Below, one piece after another: positions 10,141-21,539 of a DNA stretch of 64,000 nucleotides (position 1 is the first letter of the stretch; each line of letters opens with the position of its first letter). The translations under genes and the position numbers were made by a program. Source of the stretch: Meghimatium bilineatum (taxonomy: Eukaryota; Mollusca; Gastropoda; Stylommatophora; Philomycidae); the NCBI GenBank assembly GCA_034231615.1, contig CM067314.1:13767415-13831414 (forward strand), written 5' to 3'. The notes under the pieces were generated by a model, which saw nothing but the letters and a program-made list of their open reading frames with translations, made no database searches and was not told where the DNA came from.

Positions 10141-12304
10141 TTTGTTTGTTAAATGGGGGATTAAGCCTCTTAGCTGAGGCACGACCTTTTCAACCTAAGA
10201 CAGAAGTCTATTTTGGTTTTATCAGGCCGTATTAGCTTTTATCTAAATGTGACCTAATGGTCTGGGTGTTTGGAAAGCCGTGCGTGCTATTGCTATGTAT
10301 TATCTATATTGCTAGGTGGAGTTGATGTTTATTTGTGGCCAAGATGCCTTTTATGACCTATGGTCTGGGCGAATTGAGAACCGTGCGCGCTGTTATTGCA
10401 AAAGAATGTTATGTTGCTAGTTGTATTAAACTGTTTATTTCCGGTGGTATTGCTTTTTTATTTAAGAGTGACACTAATGCCTGGGGGAGTTTGAAAAACC
10501 GTGCGTGCGATTATGCCAACAATTGTCCATATTGCCAGTCGTATCCTGTGGTGAGCGTTTCTCGGTTGTTATTTGTTGAAAGCTGTGGAGAGAGACCTGT
10601 AGAAAGACTGATGACAAACAATGACTTATTTTGTTTTTGACTTGCTTTGATTTTTAAATTAGGGCTTTAGTCCTGGTTATAAATTGTTTAATTAGTTTTA
10701 GCCTATCTGGTGGTACATCATGGCCCAGAACCTTTTCTAATTTATATGGTATTTTATTGTTTAGGTAGTAATCTTTTAGGTCTTGCCTATGATGGTTATA
10801 TTTATGACAATGGAGTAGGAAATGATCTATTGTATTTTCCTCTTCACAGTCTTCACATATTGGTTCAAGTATATGATGTAATGATTTTCCCAGTCTAAGT
10901 CGTAGTAGTTTCCTATTGGCAGCGATTTTCAGCTCTTCCTTTATTTGAGTGGTCCTAGTGGGTCCTTTTAGCATTGCATGTGCATGTCTTCCTTTTGCAC
11001 TGTTGTCCCATTTTTCTGTCCATTCCTTAAGTATTGTGTCCTTTATTATGCTTCTGGTTTCCGATCTGCCAAGTCCTACCTGGATTTCTTTTCCTTGTGT
11101 TCGTCCTTTCTGTGCTTCTTTGTCCGCTGCTTCATTTCCTGGTATTCCGACATGGGCTGGAATCCACATTACATTAACCCTCGAACCAACGTGAGCTAGG
11201 TTTGTTGTTATGCGTAGTATATCTTCTACTATATCTGGCCTTTGGCTGTCATGTTTATTTTGAATAGCCTGGACTGATGATAATGAGTCAGTCAGGATTG
11301 TTACATTTTTAGGTGGGTTATCATTTATTATTTCTAGTGCTTTTAGAATTGCAACCAGTTCAGCCGTGAATATTGATGTATGTTCTGATAATTTAAAGAT
11401 CTTATTGATATTCCTGTCAGGTATTACTATTCCTGCACCAGTTGGGCCTTCCTCTCCTTTGGACCCATCTGTGAATACTTTTAGACTATTTATTGTTCTA
11501 TCATTTATGTGGTTTATTGCTCTATTTTTAGCTGAATCTCTATTTTGGTCTTTTTTCCCTATATAAGATAAGGAAATGTCAGTTTCTGGTGATATTAATT
11601 CCCAAGGGGGTATTATTGCTTTATATTGGTTTTGATTACATATTAAATCTCTAAGCTCTGGTATTTGGTCAAGCTCTGCATTTGATCGCCAACCTGCTTG
11701 TGTTCGGTAGCTTTCAATTGAGAACTTGCCTGTGTTATCAAAGCTATTGAATGATTTATATGCAGGATGTGAGGTATCATTTCCTATTTTAGACCAGTAG
11801 CTAAGTCTCAGTTCTTTCCTTCTTAGGGATAATGGCATTATTCCTAGAGCTACTTGAACTGCTTCAGCAGATGTTCCCCTGGTCGCCCTAGCTATTGTTG
11901 AGAGAGCCTTATTTTGAATTATATCTATTTTAGAGATATTGGCTGGTGCTGTCGACTCATACACAATACTGGCATATTCTAGTTTACCTCGTATAAAGTC
12001 TTTATAGAATGTCGTCATTGTCTTAGTCGACGCTCCCCAACCGCTACCACTCATGTACCTAAGCATGTTTAGGGCTCCTCTGCTTCTGTCTACTATATAG
12101 TTTATATGTTTATGCCATCTGAGGCTTTGATCTAATACCATTCCCAAGAATTTGGTGGTTGGTGAGAATGTAATTGGTTCGTTATTTATGAAAATATCCT
12201 TAATTTTATTTTTGAGCCCCATTTCTGCTGAATAGCATTCCTACTGTTTTGCTAGCATTAATTTTGAAACCCCATTTTGCCATCCAGCTTGTTACTTCAT
12301 TTAT
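10141..12304 (-). mobile_element. I-like LINE, 5'-truncated, inside a minisatellite
   Basis: Minus-strand LINE. Its 3' end is at 10141, with an AACAAACAAA-type tail. The 3' untranslated region is about 510 bp, followed upstream by the 522-codon frame 10654-12222. Upstream of that ATG the coding sequence continues in another frame (SWMAKWGFKINASKTVG, about 12300-12235), so the annotated start is a frameshift artefact. The element stops at 12304, where the 24-bp array resumes in the middle of a standard unit. The 3' portion recurs at 25638-26412 with about 95% identity by eye, so the family was active fairly recently. Confidence 0.9.
10654..12222 (-). CDS. LINE ORF2 C-terminal half: RT thumb, RNase H, zinc knuckle
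   Basis: An open frame of 522 codons. Residues 1-140 are the reverse transcriptase thumb and connection (TKFLGMVLDQSLRWHKHI, then GKLEYASIVYES). Residues 246-372 are an RNase H domain with the expected carboxylates: FTDGSK (D252), FTAELVAILKALE (E288), ILTDSLSS (D312) and NEAADKEA (D367). Residues 456-472 form a C-x2-C-x7-H-x4-C zinc-knuckle-like motif common near the end of such LINE proteins. In a full element this part degrades the RNA strand after reverse transcription and may bind nucleic acid. The palm with its catalytic FADD and the endonuclease are missing. The true ORF continues upstream through a frameshift, so the protein cannot work alone. The family call (I or related RNase H clade) is from domain order. 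Confidence 0.88.
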   Translation of the reverse strand: MGLKNKIKDIFINNEPITFSPTTKFLGMVLDQSLRWHKHINYIVDRSRGALNMLRYMSGSGWGASTKTMTTFYKDFIRGKLEYASIVYESTAPANISKIDIIQNKALSTIARATRGTSAEAVQVALGIMPLSLRRKELRLSYWSKIGNDTSHPAYKSFNSFDNTGKFSIESYRTQAGWRSNAELDQIPELRDLICNQNQYKAIIPPWELISPETDISLSYIGKKDQNRDSAKNRAINHINDRTINSLKVFTDGSKGEEGPTGAGIVIPDRNINKIFKLSEHTSIFTAELVAILKALEIINDNPPKNVTILTDSLSSVQAIQNKHDSQRPDIVEDILRITTNLAHVGSRVNVMWIPAHVGIPGNEAADKEAQKGRTQGKEIQVGLGRSETRSIIKDTILKEWTEKWDNSAKGRHAHAMLKGPTRTTQIKEELKIAANRKLLRLRLGKSLHHILEPICEDCEEENTIDHFLLHCHKYNHHRQDLKDYYLNNKIPYKLEKVLGHDVPPDRLKLIKQFITRTKALI

Positions 12305-14020
12305 AGAGTTCTATCACCTGTCCATTTTATACCAAAATAACCTGTCTATTTTATACCAAAATAACCTGTCCATTTTATACCAAAATAACCTGTCCATTTT
12401 ATACCAAAATAACCTGTCCATTTTATACCAAAATAACCTGTCTATTTTATACCAAAATAACCTGTCCATTTTATACCAAAATAACCTGTCCATTTTATAC
12501 CAAAATAACCTGTCCATTTTATACCAAAATAACCTGTCCATTTTATACCAAAATGAAGATCACTAAGAGTTCTGTCACCTGTCCATTTTATACCAAAATA
12601 AACTGTCAATTTTATACCAAAATAACCTTTCCATTCTATACCAAAATAACCTGTCCATTTTATACCAAAATGAAGATCACTAAGAGTTCTATCACCTGTC
12701 CATTTTATACCAAAATAACCTGTCCATTTTATACTAAAATAACCTGTCCATTTTATACCAAAATAACCTGTCCATTTTATACCAAAATGAAGATCACTAA
12801 GAGTTCTATCACCTGTCCATTTTATACCAAAATAACCTGTCCATTTTATACCAAAATAACCTGTCCATTTTATACCAAAATAACCTGTCCATTTTATACC
12901 AAAATGAAGATCACTAAGAGTTCTGTCACCTGTCCATTTTATACCAAAATAAACTGTCAATTTTATACCAAAATAACCTTTCCATTTTATACCAAAATAA
13001 CCTGTCCATTTTATACCAAAATGAAGATCACTAAGAGTTCTATCACCTGTCCATTTTATACCAAAATAACCTGTCCATTTTTATACCAAAACGAAGATTA
13101 CTAAGAGTTCTATCACCTGTCCATTTTATACCAAAATAACCTGTCCATTTTTATACCAAAACGAAGATTACTACGAGTTCTATCACCTGTCCATTTTATA
13201 CCAAAATAACCTGTCCATTTTATACCAAAATAACCTTTCCATTTTATACCAAAATAACCTGTCCATTTTATACCAAAATGAAGATCACTAAGAGTTCTAT
13301 CACCTGTCCATTTTATACCAAAATAACCTGTCCATTTTATACCAAAATAACCTGTCCATTTTATACCAAAATGAAGATCACTAAGAGTTCTATCACCTGT
13401 CCATTTTATACCAAAATAACCTGTCCATTTTTATACCAAAACGAAGATTACTACGAGTTCTATCACCTGTCCATTTTATACCAAAATAACCTGTCCATTT
13501 TATACCAAAATAACCTTTCCATTTTATACCAAAATAACCTGTCCATTTTATACCAAAATGAAGATCACTAAGAGTTCTATCACCTGTCCATTTTATACCA
13601 AAATAACCTGTCCATTTTATACCAAAATAACCTGTCCATTTTATACCAAAATGAAGATCACTAAGAGTTCTATCACCTGTCCATTTTATACCAAAATAAC
13701 CTGTCCATTTTTATACCAAAACGAAGATTACTACGAGTTCTATCATCTGTATATTTTATACCAAAATAACCTGTCCATTTTATACCAAAATAACCTGTCA
13801 ATTGTATACGAAAATAACCTGTCCATTTTATACCAAAATAACCTGTCTATTTTATAGAAAAATAACCTGTTCATTTTATACCAAAATAACCTGTCTATTT
13901 TATACCAAAATAACCTGTCTATTTTATACCAAAATAACCTGTCTATTTTATACCAAAATAACATGTCCATTTTATACCAAAATGAAGATCACTTAGAGTT
14001 CTATCGCCTGTCCATTTTAT
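12305..14020. repeat. 24-bp minisatellite with higher-order units, right half
   Basis: Units of 24 bp (ATACCAAAATAACCTGTCC plus ATTTT) grouped in blocks of two to ten and separated by GAAGATCACTAAGAGTTCTA. Longer blocks such as 13154-13438 and 13440-13718 repeat nearly identically, so there is a higher-order period. The period is a multiple of three, which leaves long open frames on both strands (FYTKITCP repeats on plus, FWYKMDRL on minus). These are compositional artefacts. Confidence 0.95.
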
Positions 14021-14034
14021 AGATCTAGGCAAAG

Positions 14035-14125
14035 ATGGAGAACATTGTTACAATAAGCAAGATAGAAGGCAAGAGATCTAGGCAAAGATGTAGAACATTG
14101 TTACAAAAAGCAAGACTAGTCTATA
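14035..14125 (+). pseudogene. RTE-type LINE fragment, internally duplicated
   Basis: AKMENIVTISKIEGKRSRQR matches the C-terminal ENIVTTGKIEGKRSRGR block of the LINE at 38480-38765. The segment AGATCTAGGCAAAGATG...GAACATTGTTACAA occurs twice. Confidence 0.5.
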
Positions 14126-14284
14126 GCCAACCTAAAAAGTAATGGGGACATAATGCAACCTTGTTTTACTTCTGCTCTACGTAAAACTATTCAGTCCTAC
14201 TCTCATTTATTTTAACACAACATATTGAGTTGCCATATAAAGCATTGATTACATTTAAAACTCCCAAAATAACCAACATTCATT

Positions 14285-14930
14285 CATTAGTTAGTTAGTT
14301 AGTCGTTGGATCATCGTCACTGCACTCCGGACAAGTCCATAGGTGCTCAGATCTCTCCTTAAGTGAAGCCGCATTACTCGTTGACTGTCCCAGTACGCAG
14401 TTGATTGACCACCATTCTTTCTTGCCCACGAAACCGCTCCTTTCTAGGGACAACACATTCAGCTTGTGCGGCCAACCTATCCGCTCTCTCATATCCCGGC
14501 ACAAAAATGAAAGTCACTTTACGCATACAGGAATTCTTCACTGCATCCAGCCACTGTTCCCGAATGTATCCCGCCTGACCTTTCACAATCGTTCTCATCG
14601 AGTCACTGAGTATGCAGACATGCTTGCAGATAGTCTGCGAGCACATCCATTGCAAAGCTTTCGTTACTGTCAAAATCTCCATTATCATGTTGCTTGTCGT
14701 CTGAGCGAATGCATCACTTACCTCTCTGATGGTTCCCCCCCCCACCTTTGAGCCGTGAAGACCCACGCACTTCTGATGTGTCTCTCAACCGACCCATCTG
14801 TATATACAATCATATCACCTTCCCTGGAATTTTCACCGATTAGAGCGAGTACCTCCGACTCCACAGCTGTCGGACACCATACCCTGCATTCTCTATTGCG
14901 TGTTATTATTACTTTGTTATTATTCATTCA
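14285..14930 (-). pseudogene. I-like LINE RNase H and C-terminus
   Basis: Minus-strand frames 14927-14718 and 14766-14374 contain MIVYTDGSVERH (first RNase H strand), MEILTVTKALQWM (glutamate helix), VCILSDSMRTIV (second aspartate) and FVPGYERADRLA. The last is a version of the usual PGHAGVxGNExAD that has lost its middle. The end, SEHLWTCPECSDDDPTTN, is followed by a (TAAC)n tail at about 14287-14303. It is frameshifted between frames and 5'-truncated at about 14930, head to head with the copy starting near 15060. Confidence 0.75.
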
Positions 14931-15059
14931 TTACACCCTGACAAGCATTTTACAATATTCGCTTGAGAGTCTATTATTTGAGTAGCCCATTATTGTCTAT
15001 TTCTCTTCTGAATTCTTCCTTGTGTATTGAATTAGATTCAACAAGCACGTCACAAATAT

Positions 15060-16500
15060 GATTTAGAAGGCTAAAAGAGGGATCAGTGTTATCAAAGTCA
15101 TGGTGATTTTCGACATGCAGCAATGGGTACTGTTTCTGATTCTACAAATTATGATGAAATCTGTTATAGAATATGGCTTCGGCTTACTAACACTGTCAGA
15201 GACACAAGTCGATAGATTAGAAAAAGTCCAAAATGAGGCAATGAGAGGGGTACTGGGATGTACTAAGGATACACCCATATCTGCAATGAGATTTCTGCTT
15301 GATCTCCGCAGTATTAGAGTGCGACATCAGGTAGCAATGATTAGTTCGTACCTTAAATTGACAGAATACAAACGACACCCATTACACCAACGTCTAGATG
15401 AGTAAAAGGGAAAACGAATCAACTGTGAAGGATCATGGATCGCAGAGGCTGAAGACACATTGCGAAGAGTATGTGAATTTGAAGAAATATAAAAGGGCAG
15501 TGAATAGGTGGAGGTAGGGTCCAGGTTACAGATATCAGGGTCCAGGTTACAGTGCATTAACTCGCCCAAGTACACTCGAAACAACAAGACATAATTATAT
15601 ACACATATGGTTCAGTTGACAGAAATACAAATACAAGCGGTTGGGGTTTTGTTGCCTACAGAAACGGCGAGAAGTTCGTTGAGAAATCTTTAGTACACTC
15701 CACTGTCACATCTTGCATTAGGATATATATAGAGTGAGTTAGAACAGCACTCAATTGGTTGATAACTGATACATAAACACACTCGGTAATACAGACTCTC
15801 GGGGCATTCTGCGCAAGATAGAAAAGTACGAGCTCGTACATGCTGAGAAAAGAATGGTGGGAATTATTGAATAACTCAATCGTCCAGAGCATTACATTGA
15901 TATACTGCCCAGGCCATGCTGGAGTCGGGGGAAACGAGAGGGTCGACTTATTGGCAGACGGTGCGGCGATGGACAGCACAGTGTTGAGTGGAGACAGAGT
16001 AGATTTGATCATGACAGTAATAAATTCATTTCAGAATGTAGATGATGTCAATGAGGCTGAGAACATACACACACTGAGAACATACACACACTGAGAACAT
16101 ACACACACAGAGAACATACACACACTGAGAACATACACACACAGAGAACATACACACACAGAGAACATACACACACTTAGAACATACACACACAGAGAAC
16201 ATACACACACAGAGAACATACACACACAGAGAACATACACACACTGAGAACATACACACACAGAGAACATACACACACTGAGAACATACACACACTGTGA
16301 ATGTTAGAAATGGGATCATCTAGAAGTTAGGGAAGGAAAACTATTTTTTTTGGAAGGTCCCAGGACTCATGCAATCAACACCTGACCGGGAATCTGAGTC
16401 TTCATACGTTGGGATGGCTGCTGGAAAGGAGGGCTGAAAACTTATGGGAATGCCCCACGTGCCGTGTGAAGCCAGTTTCTAATCAAGAATCATGAACCTC
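15060..16500 (+). pseudogene. I-like LINE thumb, RNase H and C-terminus
   Basis: Plus-strand order: MKSVIEYGFGLLTLSETQVD, then VQNEAMRGVLGCTKDTPISA (thumb, 15100-15405); LYTYGSVDRNTN near 15600 (RNase H start, catalytic D lost to Y); YCPGHAGVGGNERVDLLADG (15900-15965, RNase H end); and RAENLWECPTCRVKP near 16430 (C-terminal zinc motif, like the end of the 14285 copy). A 17-bp minisatellite interrupts it at 16058-16297. Stops and frameshifts make it non-functional. It is divergently oriented to 14285-14930. Confidence 0.75.
16058..16297. repeat. 17-bp minisatellite inside a LINE
   Basis: About 14 copies of GAGAACATACACACACT or the CAG variant. It lies between the RNase H part and the C-terminal zinc motif of the plus-strand I-like LINE, so it expanded within the dead element. 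Confidence 0.95.
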
Positions 16501-16674
16501 TACCGTATGTGCCACCTACGGCACGAAAGGAACAACAGAACTAAGTATATATATATACTGGAATTGGTTGACCTGTATTAATACTGTGTCGTTCACTTTG
16601 ATTTTGTAAACTGTGGGATTTGCCTCTTTTTGAAACAACCATTGGATTATTTATGTTTTTATTTTGTTTCTCAC
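16501..16674. other. No recognised feature
   Basis: AT-rich spacer after the I-like LINE end. Nothing further seen. Confidence 0.4.
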
Positions 16675-16990
16675 CCTCTCATACTAATTCTGAAAGAGAT
16701 TTTTGTTATTTGGTTCATGAGGCGGATTGCACGATGTTCTTCGCATTCGGCCGTCCCTAAAATTGTTTGGTAAGGCTATGGATCTCATTAGTTCATCGGG
16801 CTTGTATCCATTGTTATATACTTCAATCAACAATTGTATGATTATTTCTACACCAAAATCTGCTAAAGCTTATATGTCCTCTAATGTGTTATTGTTGGGA
16901 TGCGGGGCTTTGCCATACTTCATGTTTCTTAAAGCATCCCTTACTTCATCGCGACATAGATTAAGTCTGCCGTATCAGTTTATCATGAAA
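16675..16990 (-). pseudogene. RTE-type LINE reverse transcriptase finger fragment
   Basis: The minus strand in broken frames reads EVRDALRNMKYGKAP, ALADFGVEIIIQLLIEVYNN, GYKPDELMRSIALP and RAIRLMNQITKISFRISM. This matches the pattern of the finger region of LINE reverse transcriptases (GKAPGxD; IPxxxRxS; HRxIxLM). It is an isolated degraded fragment without the palm. Confidence 0.6.
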
Positions 16991-17084
16991 GTGATGTTCG
17001 TCCGTCGTGATCGACGATGACCAAAAACTCAACCATAATAATAATAACAATAAATAATAAATTAATAATGTTAATAGTGCGTTT

Positions 17085-18080
17085 TTAAATGACTAGCAAG
17101 TCCAATGCGCGCACAAAATGTTCTTTTACAGAATTGACAACAATAGAAGGTATCTGTGTGAGGTTGAGATATTTTTACTTTTCTACGTGCCCGCTTCTGT
17201 CTTGCAGTATCTTGTCTGGACTCTTCCGCCGCTAGTGCTCCCGTTCTAATGCTGTAACGCCATGCTGTTCTATCCTGAGCGAGGCTCTCCCAAGCGCCTA
17301 CGTCAATGTTAAGATGTTTCAAGGATGACTTGAGCGTGTCTTTAAAACGCTTTTTCTGTCCACCAGCTTTTCGAAATCCTGCCTTGAGTTCTCCATAATA
17401 TATTTGTTTTGGCAAACGCGAGTTCTCTATACGCACAAGATGGCCTGCCCAGCGTACCTGCGCCTTCATAAGTATTGTGTGGATGCTTATTGAGGTTGAT
17501 TTTTCCAAGACCTCGTACTTTGTCCCACCAATTGATGTTTAGTAATTTACGTAGGCAGGTAAGATAGAAATGATTTAACTTTCTTGCATGTCTAGCATAC
17601 ACTGTCCACGTTTCGCAGGCGTATAGTAAGGTTGATATAACAGCAGCATGATATACTTGTAGTTTGGTGGTCGTTCTTATACCTCTTCTGTCCCATACAT
17701 TGTTGCGTAATCTGCCAAATACAGCACTAGCTTTTGCCCGTCTATTGTTAATTTCCACATCAATGTTGACATCGCGAGAGAGAGTGCTTCCAAGGTAAGT
17801 AAAATTGTCGACTACCTGCAGTTTTTCCTGATTGACGATGATGGAAGTAGCAGTATGTTGGCTATTTCATGATGCTTGGTGCATGACTTCTGTTTTTTTG
17901 GTGTTAATAGTGAGACCAAAGTTGTTGCAGGCCTGTGAGAAGCGGTCTATGGTGCTCTGAATGTTTACGACAGAGTCAGCATACAATGCACACTTTGTGG
18001 GTGATAAAACAAATTTTCCGTTAACGTGGACATGCGTAAAACAAGAATGAAAGCTACAATAGTGTATCAATAGCAAAGTT
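17085..18080 (-). pseudogene. LINE C-terminus with C2H2 zinc finger
   Basis: The minus strand carries, in order: FVLSPTKCALYADSVVNIQS and NFGLTINTKKTEVMHQ (motif C region, the second catalytic D of YADD lost, 18076-17867); AKASAVFGRLRNNVW and STLLYACETWTVY (thumb); RWAGHLVRIENSRLPKQIYY; QDRTAWR; and FYCCQFCKRTFCARIGLASH-x3-H near the end (17071-17130), a C2H2 finger typical of this LINE group's C-terminus. There is a frameshift between the frames ending 17342 and beginning 17508. It is truncated upstream of motif C. Dead, but easily recognised. Confidence 0.82.
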
Positions 18081-18298
18081 GGGCAGGCAAATCTAAGAAA
18101 ACTTGGAACTAGATAGAGAGCTATTCTCCGTCGTGTATTTTATTCATGATAAAGACTTTGTGGTAGAAATGTTGATGAAGTCTGATATTTATAATGTTCA
18201 ATACATTCTCTCGTTGTCTTATACGTTGTTTTGTCAACCGTAAAATTATTGCTCTGTGTTTTTCCAGAACTAAAATACACGTTTTTCATTTTTCACAC

Positions 18299-18968
18299 CA
18301 TTCTAGAGACATTCTAGAGACATTCTAGAGAAATTCTAGAGACATTCTAGAGAAATTCTAGAGACATTCTAGAGAAATTCTAGAGACATTCTAGAGACAT
18401 TCTAGAGAAATTCTAGACATTCTAGAGACATTCTAGAGACATTCTAGAGACATTCTAGAGACATTCTAGAGAAATTCTAGAGACATTCTAGAGAAATTCT
18501 AGAGACATTCTAGAGACATTCTAGAGAAATTCTAGACATTCTAGAGACATTCTAGAGACATTCTAGAGACATTCTAGAGAAATTCTAGAGAAATTCTAGA
18601 GACATTCTAGAGACATTCTAGAGAAATTCTAGAGACATTCTAGAGACATTCTAGAGAAATTCTAGAGACATTCTAGAGATATTCTAGAGATATTATAGAC
18701 ATTCTAGAGAAATTCTAGAGACATTCTAGAGACATTCTAGAGAAATTCTAGAGAAATTCTAGAGAAATTCTAGAGAAATTCTAGAGACATTCTAGAGATA
18801 TTCTAGAGATATTATAGACATTCTAGAGAAATTCTAGAGACATTCTAGAGACATTCTAGAGACATTCTAGAGAAATTCTAGAGAAATTCTAGAGACATTC
18901 TAGACATTCTAGAGACATTCTAGAGACATTCTAGACATTCTAGAGGCATTCTAGAGACATTCTAGAGA
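18299..18968. repeat. 11-bp minisatellite (ACATTCTAGAG/AAATTCTAGAG)
   Basis: About 60 copies of an 11-bp unit. Each contains the palindrome TCTAGA, with alternating ACATTCTAGAG and AAATTCTAGAG variants and occasional shortened units. Blocks of variant order repeat (for example 18660-18710 and 18780-18830), which indicates higher-order duplication. Confidence 0.97.
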
Positions 18969-19944
18969 CCAATCTGTCAGTGGTTGATTAGACCAGTAGT
19001 TCTCAAACACCCAAACATTCTTTGGCACTTGCCCCCCCCCTTTTTAGGACAAATATTCCGTCTTCCGTCCTTCCACCCCACCCCTACACCTCCACGCAAT
19101 CACAGTGACTAATAAAGGTAATTGAGTTTCTGTGCGAGTTACCACGAGGTTTTCAGATTTAGATGTTATGGAATTTGTTACAGGATCTTTCAAATAGTTA
19201 TATTACTTGGTCTTTGCACAATAATTTCCGTAGCTCCCTTACAAAGCTTCGTGACCATCAAGAAAGCATTCTAGCCTACGTTTAGGACCAATGGATTAGA
19301 ATAATTTGCTGTCATTGCGTTCAGATGTTAGGAGCGATAACATTCTCTAGAATAGTCTTGCGTTCACATCCCTAGCAGCGTCACTCATCTTGGCCGGTGC
19401 CATATTGCGGATACTTTGTATTGCCAGCCAATTAAAAATACGCAAAAAGTCGGTTCAGCTAAGAAAAATTACGCTGTTTGCGATCAGAACGTATGATTAT
19501 TCTGAGGAAAGTCTTGCAAGAGTTCAGGTCTTTCAGTTTCTTTCAGAAGCAAGTACAGAACATTAACCTTGAGGGCGACTCCCAACGAACCAAACAAACA
19601 CAAACAACGCTAAAATAAACATTCAAACTTTGGTCGGCAAGGAAGATCTGATAGCACCCCCGCATAAAAAACAAAAACACCAACCAGAGTGTGAATGAGT
19701 CACAGAAACACTCAAAACAAACTGGAGGAATTCGAAACTAACAAAGACAGTCAACTAAATGTTTGTCAGGGGCGTATTGCTTAGTAGGATTGGTATGGTG
19801 TTATCTTTTGGTATGTAGAGACTAGCTACAGTTATCAGTGTCAGAAATCATACTGACCAGGGTAGTATTTCTCCTCGGCGTGGAGCATACCGAGGACAGA
19901 CTAGTCTTTCTGGAGGAAGGATCCACTGATCCGCAGCACAAAAA
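18969..19944. other. Mostly unrecognised; possible hAT-like end near 18993
   Basis: CCAGTAGTTCTCAAACACCC near 18993 resembles the terminal CAGNGGTTCTCAAA of some hAT elements, but no matching second end was found. The rest holds no supported gene. Confidence 0.3.
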
Positions 19945-20350
19945 TAGACACCAAATTAATCATAATTGAAAACAAATACCTTCGAAACATATTTAGTATA
20001 AAGTGGAGACAGAGTTTAAAACACGCGATGCACCGAGGGAAGATACAAACCACGAATTTGTGGCAAGTTTTATCAGAAGAATTACATCGGCCATGTACTT
20101 AGAATGGATGGAAGCAGATATACTCAACAAAACCTTCACGTGGAAGGCAGCGGGAAAAATACAAGTAGGTTGCAAATAAAAACTTGACGCAGAACATTCA
20201 ACTGTGACAGCTCAATATTGAGTATAGGCAATACCCAAGCACTACAATAACTTGCAACGAGGTGCTCAACATAGATAGAAATGTCAACTGCCCTATGGGC
20301 CATCTTTGAACCAAAAGGAACCAACCAACCAACCAACAAACCAACCAACT
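19945..20350 (+). pseudogene. RTE-type LINE C-terminus with (CCAA)n tail
   Basis: Plus strand: NKYLRNIFSIKWRQSLKHAM and TTNLWQVLSEE, then in another frame NYIGHVLRMDGSRYTQQNLH, and finally IEMSTALWAIFEPKGT. It follows the typical C-terminal order of LINE ORF2 (LR-x-I...W; IGHVLRMD; WR-x-x-x-D-A-L). The coding end runs straight into (CCAA)n at 20319-20348, taken as the 3' tail. Several frameshifts are present. Confidence 0.65.
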
Positions 20351-20534
20351 ACAAATTAGTGAAAGATGCACATTATTATAAAGTCCGTTAAAGGCCCGTC
20401 TCGCATGGCTGAGAGAGAATGAAACTCTTGTATCTGCACCTCAGAATTGCAAGGGAGTTACCTGGATCTTCTCTGAACATATACATTGTCTTTTTCAGTA
20501 TCTCTTCATTGTTGTGTAGTGTAGCCAAGACTTC

Positions 20535-21128
20535 TCCATCATTGCTCGATTTCTCTTGCCTTGTATTTTGCTTATTGTAACAATGTTCTACATCTTTGCT
20601 CGATTTCTCTTGCCTTGTATCTTGCTTATTGTAACAATGTTCTACATCTTTGCTCGATTTCTCTTGCCTTGTATTTTGCTTATTGTAACAATGTTCTACA
20701 TCTTTGCTCGATTTCTCTTGCCTTGTATCTTGCTTATTGTAACAATGTTCTACATCTGTGCTCGATTTCTCTTGCCTTGTATCTTGCTTATTGTAACAAT
20801 GTTCTACATCTTTGCTCGATTTCTCTTGCCTTGTATCTTGCTTATTGTAACAATGTTCTACATCTTTGCTCGATTTCTCTTGCCTTGTATTTTGCTTATT
20901 GTAACAATGTTCTACATCTTTGCTCGATTTCTCTTGCCTTGTATCTTGCTTATTGTAACAATGTTCTACATCTTTGCTCGATTTCTCTTGCCTTGTATCT
21001 TGCTTATTGTAACAATGTTCTACATCTTTGCTCGATTTCTCTTGCCTTGTATCTTGCTTATTGTAACAATGTTCTACATCTTTGCTCGATTTCTCTTGCC
21101 TTGTATCTTGCTTATTGTAACAATGTTC
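20535..21128. repeat. 54-bp minisatellite, 11 copies
   Basis: Highly homogeneous 54-bp units containing TGCTCGATTTCTCTTGCC, TTGTATCTTGCTTATTG and TAACAATGTTCTACATC. The main variation is T/C in TTGTATYTTGC. Two frames are open throughout only because 54 is a multiple of three. They would give a hydrophobic repeat and are not considered genes. Confidence 0.97.
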
Positions 21129-21204
21129 CCTATCACATAACGTAACTACAAATAGTCTCTCTCTCTGATATTAAATAATTCCCCTTTTTGTGTGTAACTA
21201 TTTC

Positions 21205-21430
21205 AGCACCTCTTCGTTATATTTTCAAGCTGTCCATGACACTCGAAGTATTCTTCTGTAGAACCATATCTCCGTTGCTTCTAATTTTCTACTATTCTGT
21301 TAGTTTATTATTAATGGCTCTCATCTTTATGTTAGATTCAGTGCTATTAGATCTGAAAAACTACTCATCTTTATGTTAGATTCAGTGCTATTTTTAAGAA
21401 TGTTGTTTTTACCTGTCGTATTCTCTTCTT
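21205..21430 (-). pseudogene. RTE-type LINE C-terminal fragment
   Basis: The minus strand encodes a degraded version of ...EATEIWFYRRILRVSWTA (about 21290-21235), like the 6 kb copies. It has several stops. A 34-bp stretch (ATCTTTATGTTAGATTCAGT...) is duplicated at 21325 and 21368. Confidence 0.5.
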
Positions 21431-21539
21431 ATTTGTGTTGAACTTCCTCCGTCTGATGTCATCGTTCATCGTGCTTCTAAATATCTGATTTTGGTGGACA
21501 TGTTTGAGTACTGATCATTCACTTTGACCTTGCACAGGA

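Noticed and set aside
10335-10640. 101-codon plus-strand frame, repeated at 25906-26151.
   Set aside because: It lies antisense in the 3' untranslated region of an I-like LINE and is duplicated with it.
18990-19010. hAT transposon terminus (CAGTAGTTCTCAAAC).
   Set aside because: Only one possible end was found, with no 8-bp duplication or partner end.
20556-21145. Two overlapping 194-codon frames of hydrophobic repeats.
   Set aside because: They are the 54-bp minisatellite read in two frames. Neither has a non-repeat domain.
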